Shown here one piece after another: positions 14,351-20,382 of a stretch of DNA of 22,098 bases. A model generated the notes under the pieces. That model was not told the origin of the DNA. It saw only the letters and a program-made list of their open reading frames with translations, and did not search any database. Origin of the DNA: a virus; IMG/VR virus record IMGVR_UViG_3300050821_002864, positions 1 through 22,098 of that record. The stretch is one strand, 5' to 3'. Positions within the stretch are counted from its first letter, which is position 1; the number at the start of each line of letters is the position of its first letter. A program made the translations under genes and the position numbers.

Positions 14351-15252
14351 TACGTCCTCCGCATCTTTTCGTAAAATGAGCGGTTGTACGGATTGGCAAT
14401 GCGGTAGCCGCCGGCGCCGGCAATGACGCGCGGCACGTAGCGGTCATAGTTGCGGGCGTAGTATTCCGACTGGCCAAAGTTCTGGTGCTTCATGAGCAGC
14501 AGCTCGGCCGCCTTGAACTGCACCGCCTGCGCCCACGGGTCGGGGATTTGCGTGTCGATGTCGGTCAGGGCGACGAGCGGCGAGGCAATCTGCACCACAT
14601 CCCATTCGGAGAGGTAGAGCTGGTTGGGCGGCGGGTCTACGTAGACCAGCTGGTCCTGCTGGTGGATCGTCCATATGCCGGGCTGGGAGGTGAAGCCCTG
14701 GGACTGGAGCATGCGCGCCCAGGCCTGGAACACCGTAAAGCCTCTGAAGCTCAGGGTGTAGCGCATGGTATTCCAGAGATTGGATATCGAAATGACGTTA
14801 AGGATGTTGATCAGCATCACCGGCGACGCTGCCGCGCCCGAGCCTATTCCTCCGATGGTGATGCTGGGGGCTGACGTGTAGCCCTGGCCCCATTGCGTGA
14901 GCGATATTGACGTAAGAACTCCGCCAGTAAGATTCCCAATCCCAAGAGCAGTAGTCCCGCCTGGAGGAGCAGCAGCAAAAGTGACTGGTACTGTAGAACC
15001 GGCACCATAATTGCTACCTCCGGCCGTGACGTTGGCCCCCGCCACCGCACCGACGTAGTTGTAGGTTTCCTTGTTGAGCAGCAGTTGCACGCCGGTTTTC
15101 AGCGTGCGCACGCACTGCATGTCGAGCGACACGTCCTTGCGGGCGTCGTTGATGCGGCTGATTATCTCGGCTTGCGACCAGGCGCTATTGGTCGAGTCGT
15201 GGATGAGCGACTGGACCTGGTTAACGTAGTCCTGCAGCGCGAGCGTGGACAT
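14350..15252 (-). CDS. Head-tail adaptor (gp4-like connector), 300 aa, with inserted repeat module
   Basis: The N-terminal helices (LQDYVNQVQSLIHDSTNSAW, then SQAEIISRINDARKDVSLDM) are the usual opening of podovirus head-tail adaptors that dock under the portal. The C-terminal part (PDPWAQAVQFKAAELLLMKH, QSEYYARNYDRYVPRVIAGA) also fits that class. Between them, at about residues 68-145, lies a Gly-rich beta-repeat (VTAGGSNYGAGS, then WGQGYTSAPSITIGG) that breaks an otherwise helical protein. Without it the chain would be about 220 aa, nearer the size I would expect. ATG 15252 follows the upstream TGA after six bases. The product would join the packaged head to the tail hub encoded two genes on. 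Confidence 0.75.
   Translation of the reverse strand: MSTLALQDYVNQVQSLIHDSTNSAWSQAEIISRINDARKDVSLDMQCVRTLKTGVQLLLNKETYNYVGAVAGANVTAGGSNYGAGSTVPVTFAAAPPGGTTALGIGNLTGGVLTSISLTQWGQGYTSAPSITIGGIGSGAAASPVMLINILNVISISNLWNTMRYTLSFRGFTVFQAWARMLQSQGFTSQPGIWTIHQQDQLVYVDPPPNQLYLSEWDVVQIASPLVALTDIDTQIPDPWAQAVQFKAAELLLMKHQNFGQSEYYARNYDRYVPRVIAGAGGYRIANPYNRSFYEKMRRT
14820..15051 (-). repeat. Gly/Tyr beta-repeat module inserted in the adaptor
   Basis: Two units (VTAGGSNYGAG with PVTFAAAPPGG, and LTQWGQGYTSAPSITIGGIG) separate the two helical parts of the adaptor. A hand count over 14941-15000 gives 34/60 GC, lower than most flanking adaptor sequence. This fits a later insertion. Confidence 0.6.
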
Positions 15253-15258
15253 TCATTC

Positions 15259-15816
15259 TCACGCCTCCGTCGCCGGCTCTGGCTGGGGCTGGGTTTCAAC
15301 CGGCTGCGGATCGGGCGCCTGCATCTGCGGCTCGAGTTGCAGCTTGCGCGGCCCCCGGCCCTTGCCCTTCGGCCAGCCGCTGCGCTTCTTGCCCTTGCCC
15401 ACCCTACGGGTCGAGCGCGGGTTGCGGATGTTCCAGGTCGTCTTGCTGGGGTCTTCGAATTCCCCCTCCTGATCGGCCGGAATGGCCCCGTCGGGGTCGG
15501 TGACACGGCGCAGCTCGTAATTCTGGACCGTGATTTCCACGTTGGCGCAGTAGTGCTCCCAGAGCGGACGGCCCTTCCATTGCAATTTGATGTGGTCCGG
15601 CAGGTTCCAGCCCCAGCGCTTGGCCATGTGGCGCCAGCGGTCCTCCTCGTCGCCGGGCCAGCCCAGGATGTGGTTGGCGACGTCGAGCGGGAGGTCGACC
15701 TCTTCATTGGGCTTGAACACGTATGGCACGCCGTCGAAGCGGTCCTTGATCGCGAAGTCGTTGCGATTGACGACGCGGACGCGCTGCAGCTGGTCGGCCG
15801 GTACGGCGTCGGTCAT
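15259..15816 (-). CDS. Unknown head-tail region protein, 185 aa, with basic and Pro/Gln-rich tail
   Basis: The N-terminal 120 residues form a compact domain (LQRVRVVNRNDFAIKDRFDG, VPYVFKPNEEVDLPLDVANH, HILGWPGDEEDRWRHMAKRW). A strongly basic segment (RVGKGKKRSGWPKGKGRGPR, about 138-157) and a Pro/Gln/Glu tail follow. Its start overlaps the small upstream gene's TAA (TAATG). It sits between the repeat-rich virion protein and the adaptor. The first domain looks like a conserved phage protein seen near connector genes, but I cannot name it. The basic segment could bind packaged DNA or RNA. Real gene, function open. Confidence 0.8.
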   Translation of the reverse strand: MTDAVPADQLQRVRVVNRNDFAIKDRFDGVPYVFKPNEEVDLPLDVANHILGWPGDEEDRWRHMAKRWGWNLPDHIKLQWKGRPLWEHYCANVEITVQNYELRRVTDPDGAIPADQEGEFEDPSKTTWNIRNPRSTRRVGKGKKRSGWPKGKGRGPRKLQLEPQMQAPDPQPVETQPQPEPATEA

Positions 15817-16004
15817 TAGTCGTCCTCGTCGTACTTCGGCTGAGGAGTCGACGCAGGCGACTGCGGGGCGCTGCGGATGGAGTCAGCCTCCTGCGCCTCC
15901 TCCGGGTGCTCGCGCACCCAGTCGGTCCACTTGGCCATGTCCTGGGCGTATTGCGATTGCTCGGCCGGGGTACAGGCAGGGCCGGGCTCTACGGGCTTGA
16001 TCAT
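15816..16004 (-). CDS. Small acidic protein, 62 aa
   Basis: Short, acidic and Pro/Gln-rich: the helical centre CTPAEQSQYAQDMAKWTDWV, then REHPEEAQEADSIRS, and an acidic end PKYDEDD. It is coupled on both sides (ATGA with the upstream virion gene, TAATG with the downstream gene). No family recognised. The fixed slot between head and connector genes suggests an assembly or connector helper. Confidence 0.75.
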   Translation of the reverse strand: MIKPVEPGPACTPAEQSQYAQDMAKWTDWVREHPEEAQEADSIRSAPQSPASTPQPKYDEDD

Positions 16005-17236
16005 GAGTTCACCGTTGATTGGATGACTGTGGTGTCGACAATGCTGCCGTATTGGGTGTTGGTCACCGTGGCGAGACTTGTGCTGCCTCCGTTCACCAGG
16101 ACGGCACCGCCCTGCAGGCCAAAGCCGGGATCTTCCACTGTGAACGACCCTGCGGCGGCAGTGATAAGACCACGCGCCGGGCGCGGCCAGAATTGACCAT
16201 TATTGAAGCTGCTGGCGATCAAACCGAGGGAAGTAATTGCTGGTGACCCAACAACCGCGGCCGTACCGCCAGTCGCCGTTGCGGTAGCCGCATTCATGCA
16301 GAACGACATGATGGCTGTAGCCGCCACGCCGCCCGCCAGGCCGCCGCCGGAGAACGAGATGGCCGGGACGCTATCGCCGCGGTAGCCGCCGCCGTTGAAC
16401 GTGATCACGAGGCCGGTCAGGGTGCCGGAGCCCGTGAGGACAGCAGGGGTGAGCAGCACACCGAGGGTGCCAAGCGCAATATTGCCCTGATACAGCGAGC
16501 CGGCCCAGACGTTGGCCGGGTTGATGAGGCCGGGCGGCGGGAAGACACCAGCGCCGCCGAGCGCGCCGGGAAGGTTGGCCGGGGAGCCGATGGCGGGCGG
16601 ATATTGCGGCGTTGCGAACGCAAACTGCGGGTTCGGCACCACGTAGAAGGCCGGCGTCGAGATGTAGCCGGCGCCGACGTTCTGCATCGTGATGGCGGTG
16701 ATGACGCCCGCGGCCGAGATGGTCGCCACCGCGGTCGCCTGGATACCGCCCTGCGGAGGCGGGTCGATCAGGATGAGCGGCGGCACCAGGAAGCCCGAGC
16801 CGCCCTGCGTGATGGTGGGGGCCGCCACCGAGCCGCCGACGATGGCGTAGGCTTGCGCGGTCGCGGTCACACCCCCAGCCGCCGGGGCGGCGATTGCAAC
16901 GAGAACGCCGGTCTGCGCCGGACCGATGCCGTTAGTGCCGCCCGAGCCCGCGTTGGTAATCTTGGCGCCGGCCACGACACCGGAATAGTTGATGAGTCGG
17001 AAGTTGCCGCCATCTGAGGTGAACGTGGCGTAGGAACCCGGCGGAGCCCAGGCCCGCCACATTAGGTTGTTAGGATCCCACCATTCCAGGATGGTCTGGC
17101 TGCCCGAGGCGATCAGGTAGTCGCCCGCGAGCGGGTAGTACTGCCCGCCGGATGGCAGCGTGATGATTTCGCCGCGCTGGGTATTCTGCGGTGAATCGAA
17201 GGTGAGCGGAATGCCAGGACCGCGAATCTGACCCAT
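16001..17236 (-). CDS. Repeat-rich virion/decoration protein, 411 aa
   Basis: The gene follows the capsid gene after nine bases with a GAGGT ribosome site. The first 85 residues (TFDSPQNTQRGEIITLPSGG, QYYPLAGDYLIASGSQTILE, WWDPNNLMWRAW) form a distinct domain resembling bases of capsid-associated phage proteins. Residues about 88-200 and 271-312 are Gly/Tyr beta-repeats (ITQGGSGFLVPPLILIDPPP, ITMQNVGAGYISTP, ITFNGGGYRGDSVPAISFSG). The end is Thr/Ser-rich and beta (TVEDPGFGLQGGAVLVNGGS). Placement right after the major capsid gene and the lack of catalytic motifs make a head-decorating or head-fibre protein the best guess. A tail-associated role is possible. Confidence 0.75.
   Translation of the reverse strand: MGQIRGPGIPLTFDSPQNTQRGEIITLPSGGQYYPLAGDYLIASGSQTILEWWDPNNLMWRAWAPPGSYATFTSDGGNFRLINYSGVVAGAKITNAGSGGTNGIGPAQTGVLVAIAAPAAGGVTATAQAYAIVGGSVAAPTITQGGSGFLVPPLILIDPPPQGGIQATAVATISAAGVITAITMQNVGAGYISTPAFYVVPNPQFAFATPQYPPAIGSPANLPGALGGAGVFPPPGLINPANVWAGSLYQGNIALGTLGVLLTPAVLTGSGTLTGLVITFNGGGYRGDSVPAISFSGGGLAGGVAATAIMSFCMNAATATATGGTAAVVGSPAITSLGLIASSFNNGQFWPRPARGLITAAAGSFTVEDPGFGLQGGAVLVNGGSTSLATVTNTQYGSIVDTTVIQSTVNS
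16301..16975 (-). repeat. Gly/Tyr beta-repeats in the capsid-adjacent virion protein
   Basis: At least four units of the form I-T-x-x-G-x-G-Y/F-x-x-x-P-x-I-x-I followed by GG-x-x-ATA lie at residues about 88-200 and 271-312. They are separated by a Pro-rich stretch. The same unit occurs in the adaptor and tail hub. Confidence 0.6.
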
Positions 17237-17245
17237 GGGGCGACC

Positions 17246-18262
17246 TCAGATGTTCAGGAATTGCAGGCCATCGATCTTGGCGTGGCACTTGGGTTTGACG
17301 TCGACCAGTTCGAGCAGCGACAGGATCGCGCTTATGTATCCGAACTGGTTGTTAGGGAGTGTCGACTCGAAGCCAGTAAAAGTGAAGGCCGCCCTCTCGT
17401 GCAGGAACAGAGACAAGTAATTCGTATTTATGATGTAAAGCGTCCCCTCCGGCGTATACGGATCCGCGTAGAAGGGGATTCCTGCTATGTCCAAGGCCTG
17501 AAAAGACGAGTGGCCAACGAAGTCCGCGCTCGCCTCCATCCGATTTGCCGGATTGATCGAATACCGCTCTTGCGGGGTAAAGTCCTGGGCGAGCAGTGTC
17601 CATGTGCCAAATCCCATGATGCCGATCTGGGGCATTTCGCCGGTCGTTTTGCTGACCTGCGCGATGTACTGCAGCATCAGGTTGCGGGTCGGCACCACGT
17701 TGCCGGCATTGTGGACGTAGGTGGATTTCCAGAAGGTGTTGACCGATCGCGAGATGCCGCCGTAGACGTTGGCGAAAGTTCCGTCGTCGATTGCGGCGGG
17801 TAATCCAATCAGTTGTTGGGTATTTGCTACGTTATTATAAAGGGTTGTGGCGAAAGTATCTATGCTCACATTAGTCGCGTCGTTCATGCGCGCGTCGATG
17901 AGCGGAACAATAGAGTAGTCGAGTTGCACGAGGCCTTCGAATCCAAGGAACGGGACGGGCGTGCAATAGGCCTTGAGGTTGAACTCGGCGTTCTGGATGC
18001 CGGGCATGACGCCGGGCTGGTTGAACGAGCCGGAGTAATCGACCCACTGGCCCGACACCATCGGTGCGCCCTGGACCGGGGCCGTGATGGGCGATAGACC
18101 GCCCGAGGCCACCTGTGCGGCCGACAACAGGCAGGCCATCAGCGGAGCCGACTTCCACAGCTGCACATACACCCGGGGCATGAATCCCCTGCGGACGACG
18201 GCGCTAAGCTCTGTCGCTATCGCCGAGGCGGCCGGGATGATGCCACTACCAAGTTGGGGCAT
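17246..18262 (-). CDS. Major capsid protein, 338 aa
   Basis: Best read as the coat subunit. The length is right for an HK97-fold phage coat, it lies straight after a scaffold-like gene and before a decoration-like gene, and its ribosome site (GAGGA, 8 bases before ATG) is strong. It starts MPQLGSGIIPAASAIATELS and has mixed helix and strand (TRNLMLQYIAQVSKTTGEMP, IGIMGFGTWTLLAQDF, NRMEASADFVGHSSFQALDI, AGIPFYADPYTPEGTLYIIN). The segment IPFYADPYTPEGTLYIIN followed by LHERAAFTFTGF is of the type often found in the P-domain/beta-hinge part of coats. No protease-cleaved delta domain is visible within this ORF. Family sub-assignment is not possible by eye. Confidence 0.85.
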   Translation of the reverse strand: MPQLGSGIIPAASAIATELSAVVRRGFMPRVYVQLWKSAPLMACLLSAAQVASGGLSPITAPVQGAPMVSGQWVDYSGSFNQPGVMPGIQNAEFNLKAYCTPVPFLGFEGLVQLDYSIVPLIDARMNDATNVSIDTFATTLYNNVANTQQLIGLPAAIDDGTFANVYGGISRSVNTFWKSTYVHNAGNVVPTRNLMLQYIAQVSKTTGEMPQIGIMGFGTWTLLAQDFTPQERYSINPANRMEASADFVGHSSFQALDIAGIPFYADPYTPEGTLYIINTNYLSLFLHERAAFTFTGFESTLPNNQFGYISAILSLLELVDVKPKCHAKIDGLQFLNI

Positions 18263-18276
18263 AGGTCACTTCCTCA

Positions 18277-18846
18277 TCAGCGCCGAAAACCCGGCGACAG
18301 GCTCTTGTTCTTGAATTCCGTGATGACGTTGTAGGCGGCGTTGAGCGAGTGCGTGCGCGGATCGGCGGCGAAGGACTTGAAGTCCATTTGCTTGCCGTCC
18401 TTGCCGGCGACGGTCGGGAATTCCCACGTCGCACCCGGCCGCTCGCTCGGCGATGGCGGCTGTACGGACGGGTCCGTTTCGCCGCTCCTGTGGGCATAGA
18501 CGATGGCGGCAGACTCAAGGTCGCTGGTTCCGAGTCGGGCGGCCTCCGCCTCGATGGCCTCCATGCGCTTTTCGTCGTAGCGCTCGGCGAGCTTGGCGCG
18601 CTGCTCGTCCGCCTTATCCTTGGCGGCCTTGGCCCCCTTGAGGTCGAGCTTCTCCTCAATTTCGGTGCGGAAGGCTTCGAGCTTGTCGACCTGGTCGACG
18701 TCGGCGAAGGAGCGTGCGGCGCGCTGCGGGTCGATCTTCTTGACCAGCTTGGCGAGGTCTTTGCGGGTTTCGGGATTGTGGCCGAGGTTATACGCGAGCG
18801 TCGCGAGATCGGCCTGCTGCTGGGGGGTGAGACGCGGGGCGGCCAT
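18277..18846 (-). CDS. Capsid scaffolding protein candidate, 189 aa
   Basis: A charged, Ala/Lys/Glu/Asp-rich helical protein with a long coiled-coil centre (AFRTEIEEKLDLKGAKAAKD, KADEQRAKLAERYDEKRMEA). The tail part is looser (PSVQPPSPSERPGATWEFP) and the end basic (KNKSLSPGFRR). Gene order (just before the coat), size and composition are typical of internal scaffolds, which are rarely alike in sequence. ATG 18846 overlaps the stop of the 45-codon gene before it (TGATG). No maturation protease is seen in the window, so scaffold exit without cleavage, as in P22, is plausible. Confidence 0.75.
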   Translation of the reverse strand: MAAPRLTPQQQADLATLAYNLGHNPETRKDLAKLVKKIDPQRAARSFADVDQVDKLEAFRTEIEEKLDLKGAKAAKDKADEQRAKLAERYDEKRMEAIEAEAARLGTSDLESAAIVYAHRSGETDPSVQPPSPSERPGATWEFPTVAGKDGKQMDFKSFAADPRTHSLNAAYNVITEFKNKSLSPGFRR

Positions 18847-18983
18847 CAGTGCGGGCTCCTTCGCAGGCGCTCGATTTCATCGATCGCGTCCTGCAAGTTT
18901 TTCCGCTCCCAATCGAGCGGATAGCCGAAACTGGAAAGCATGCTCTTGAGGCGATCGACGATATCGGCAAGCTTGGGTTCCAT
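18846..18983 (-). CDS. Very small helical protein, 45 aa
   Basis: An ORF of 45 codons fits exactly between two genes, with one-base TGATG overlaps at both ends. It reads MEPKLADIVDRLKSMLSSFG, then YPLDWERKNLQDAIDEIERL, and ends RRSPH. Both halves look like amphipathic helices. It is too short for most gene callers but the double coupling is strong evidence. No family recognised. It may cooperate with the adjacent scaffold in head assembly. Confidence 0.7.
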   Translation of the reverse strand: MEPKLADIVDRLKSMLSSFGYPLDWERKNLQDAIDEIERLRRSPH

Positions 18984-19231
18984 CAGAGCGGACTCTTTCC
19001 TGTGATGGATTTCTCCATGCCGAGCATTTTTTCATAAGTCTTGTTGCGGCCGCCGGGGCGCGTCCCATCCAGGTTGGCTGGGCGCTTGGGCGGGGAGGAG
19101 GGAAGGTCCGGAGTTCTGCCGCGCATGGTGTATGAGTTCCCCATCGGATTGCGGAACTCGAAATCCTCCGTGCGAGCTTTGAACAACTGCTCCTTCGTCA
19201 AGCCTTTCGGCCGCATGTAGTCGCCGCCCAT
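18983..19231 (-). CDS. Small protein, 82 aa, paralogue of the 66-aa protein two genes upstream
   Basis: The real start is ATG 19231 (MGGDYMRPKGLTKEQLFKAR), where it overlaps the Tad2-like gene's TGA (TGATG). A longer frame from 19396 is only that gene in another frame. The pattern DY-M-R-PKG-L-x4-L-x-K-x-R-x-ED-x-x-FRNP is shared with the protein at 19455-19655 (DYLKPKG, then L-x-K-x-x-x-ED-x-x-FRNP). The remainder is Pro/Arg/Lys-rich and probably disordered. Function unknown; the pair flanks the Tad2-like gene. Confidence 0.75.
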   Translation of the reverse strand: MGGDYMRPKGLTKEQLFKARTEDFEFRNPMGNSYTMRGRTPDLPSSPPKRPANLDGTRPGGRNKTYEKMLGMEKSITGKSPL

Positions 19232-19455
19232 CAAGCAAGCTCCCAATCGATTGCGAGAAGATCGGTCTGCGAGCACAGCCAAGGAATCAGGCTGCCATCG
19301 ACGGTGCTCATGAAGACAAACGGCCGGCAAAAGGTGCCTGCCGCATCGACTGGCTGCCCGGGCGTCAGGGCAATCCACATGCCTTTGCCGTTCCATCCGG
19401 CGCGGCGCACATGGCTGCCGTCGCGCATCCGATCAACGGCGTTGCCGATGTCCAT
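19231..19455 (-). CDS. tad2: DUF2829 / Tad2-like anti-Thoeris protein, 74 aa
   Basis: The sequence keeps the DUF2829 hallmarks: an opening helix (MDIGNAVDRMRDGSHVRRAG), then GWNGKGMWIAL, a middle PFVFMSTVDGSLIPWLCSQT and the ending DLLAIDWELA. Known family: DUF2829 proteins such as SPO1 Tad2 bind the cyclic ADP-ribose signal made by Thoeris TIR proteins and so block that defence; some members also bind other cyclic nucleotides. The length of 74 aa is within the short range of the family. It overlaps both flanking genes by one base (TGATG). Odd points: it lies in the head operon rather than an early region, between two paralogues. Family assignment is confident; activity in this phage is inference. 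Confidence 0.85.
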   Translation of the reverse strand: MDIGNAVDRMRDGSHVRRAGWNGKGMWIALTPGQPVDAAGTFCRPFVFMSTVDGSLIPWLCSQTDLLAIDWELA

Positions 19456-19655
19456 CAGATCGGCCTGCCGCTGACAGCCTTCGGGCCGCCGCGCTCAAGG
19501 GTCATCTTGTTGCGGTCGAACTTGCCCTTGTCGACCGATGTAAAACCGCCGAAAGCCGACATGGTCGGCGGGTTGCGAAACTGGCCGTCCTCCATGCTGC
19601 GCTTTTGCAGGTTGGAGGTATTGACGCCCTTCGGCTTGAGGTAATCCTGCGCCAT
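19455..19655 (-). CDS. Small protein, 66 aa, paralogue of the 82-aa protein downstream
   Basis: It reads MAQDYLKPKGVNTSNLQKRS, then MEDGQFRNPPTMSAFGG, with a Lys/Arg/Gly-rich end. It shares the DY-x-x-PKG...ED-x-x-FRNP pattern with 18983-19231. The start is one base after the upstream TGA, with GGAGA about 7 bases before the ATG. No membrane segment or enzymatic motif. It flanks the Tad2-like gene, so the three may have travelled together. Function unknown. Confidence 0.75.
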   Translation of the reverse strand: MAQDYLKPKGVNTSNLQKRSMEDGQFRNPPTMSAFGGFTSVDKGKFDRNKMTLERGGPKAVSGRPI

Positions 19656-19656
19656 G

Positions 19657-20109
19657 TCACATCTCCGGTGGCATTCCGCCTCCGCCGCCGCCCATTGGGC
19701 CGCCTGGAGGCATTGTGGGAGGGGGGCCGCCGCCCATGCCCGGTGGAGGGCTGCCGGCTAGCGGCGGCTTGGGCGCCTGTGCGATCTGGCGCCGCGCGGC
19801 CGGAACGAGATCCTGGTCGGTTGGCTTGCCGAATACGGGGTTGAGCGCCTTGATTGCGCTCATGAGCCCGTTGAATTCCCGGCTGCCGGGCTCGAAATTC
19901 ATCGCCTCGGCGAGCAATGTCTGGGTGCAGGCCTTGATCTTGGCTACCGCCTTGGCCTTGCCTCCCGCATTAGCGCCGGGCGACACCATCGGGCTTGCCC
20001 CGGGGCCGCCAGCGCCTCCGATTGGTGACTTTGGCAGCGCTGCAGGGGCTGCTCCGGCGGGGCCTGCGCCTGGTCCGCGCGGCATGAATGGCATGGGCAT
20101 CTGAGCCAT
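19657..20109 (-). CDS. Gly/Pro/Met-rich protein with central helical domain, 150 aa
   Basis: Low-complexity ends (MPFMPRGPGAGPAGAAPAAL at the front, then Pro/Gly/Met-rich from about residue 115) surround a central ordered part at about 48-105 (GKAKAVAKIKACTQTLLAEA, SREFNGLMSAIKALNPVFGK). The most upstream ATG has AAGG almost touching it; the second ATG (three codons later) is better spaced, so the true start may be 9 bases in. It is the first gene after the spacer behind the portal. Such Gly/Pro-rich proteins near portals are common but uncharacterised. Function unknown. Confidence 0.75.
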   Translation of the reverse strand: MAQMPMPFMPRGPGAGPAGAAPAALPKSPIGGAGGPGASPMVSPGANAGGKAKAVAKIKACTQTLLAEAMNFEPGSREFNGLMSAIKALNPVFGKPTDQDLVPAARRQIAQAPKPPLAGSPPPGMGGGPPPTMPPGGPMGGGGGGMPPEM

Positions 20110-20133
20110 GCCTTGGATTGGTATTCTTTCCTA

Positions 20134-20146
20134 GGAATTAAGTCAA
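20134..20146 (-). promoter_or_regulatory. TTGACTTAATTCC motif, candidate promoter element
   Basis: On the minus strand TTGACTTAATTCCTAGG precedes the 19657-20109 gene. It matches a -35 box (TTGACT), but the -10 at normal spacing (TACCAA) is weak. Two more copies of the same motif occur at 20350-20382. It may be a promoter or another repeated control site. Confidence 0.3.
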
Positions 20147-20156
20147 TGTATGGGAA

Positions 20157-20174
20157 TTGTTTCACATGAAACAA
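20157..20174. promoter_or_regulatory. parS-like near-palindrome
   Basis: TTGTTTCACATGAAACAA contains a 16-mer with one mismatch to the bacterial ParB site TGTTTCACGTGAAACA. It lies in the only real spacer of the window. As RNA it could also form a small hairpin. Whether any ParB binds is not known. Confidence 0.45.
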
Positions 20175-20176
20175 CT

Positions 20177-20199
20177 GACCCCGGCTTTTGGCCAGGGTC
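20177..20199 (-). terminator. Hairpin, possible attenuator or weak terminator
   Basis: In minus-strand RNA the stem GACCCUGGC / GCCGGGGUC pairs over 9 positions (one U-G) around a CAAAA loop. No clear U-run follows; instead the parS-like palindrome comes directly after. It may set the ratio of portal to downstream products rather than end transcription. Confidence 0.35.
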
Positions 20200-20241
20200 G
20201 CGCGTGCGCGTCCAGGGAGGAAAGTGGTAAGGGGGGGTGGA

Positions 20242-20298
20242 TTAACGCCGGCGATGCTTGCGCCGACGACGGTTGTGCACGATAGCGTGGCCCAACAT
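20242..20298 (-). CDS. Arg-rich micropeptide, 17 aa
   Basis: ATG 20298 reads MLGHAIVHNRRRRKHRR, then TAA. A perfect AGGAGG lies 6 bases before the ATG, the best ribosome site in the window. Nearly half of the residues are Arg or Lys. It sits between the portal gene and the spacer with a hairpin. A tiny DNA- or RNA-binding or head-packaged basic peptide is the natural guess. Nothing else could explain the strong ribosome site: the alternative frames nearby have no good start. Function unknown. Confidence 0.6.
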   Translation of the reverse strand: MLGHAIVHNRRRRKHRRR

Positions 20299-20349
20299 GT
20301 CCTGCCTCCTGTTCTGCTCTTGCGGTGCATTCCGCTGGTCTAAGAGGTG

Positions 20350-20382
20350 GGAATAAAGTCACATGGATAGGAATAAAAGTCA
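20350..20382 (-). repeat. Tandem TGACTTTATTCC motifs after the portal gene
   Basis: Minus-strand copies TTGACTTTTATTCCTATCC and GTGACTTTATTCCCACC follow one another, the first overlapping the portal stop codon. With the copy at 20134-20146 they make three related motifs around one spacer. They could be control sites, phage promoters or packaging-related signals. Confidence 0.35.

Noticed and set aside
18877-19068. 63-codon minus frame over the 45-codon gene
   Set aside because: Arg/Ser/Ala-rich out-of-frame product; the 45-codon frame has exact overlaps at both ends.
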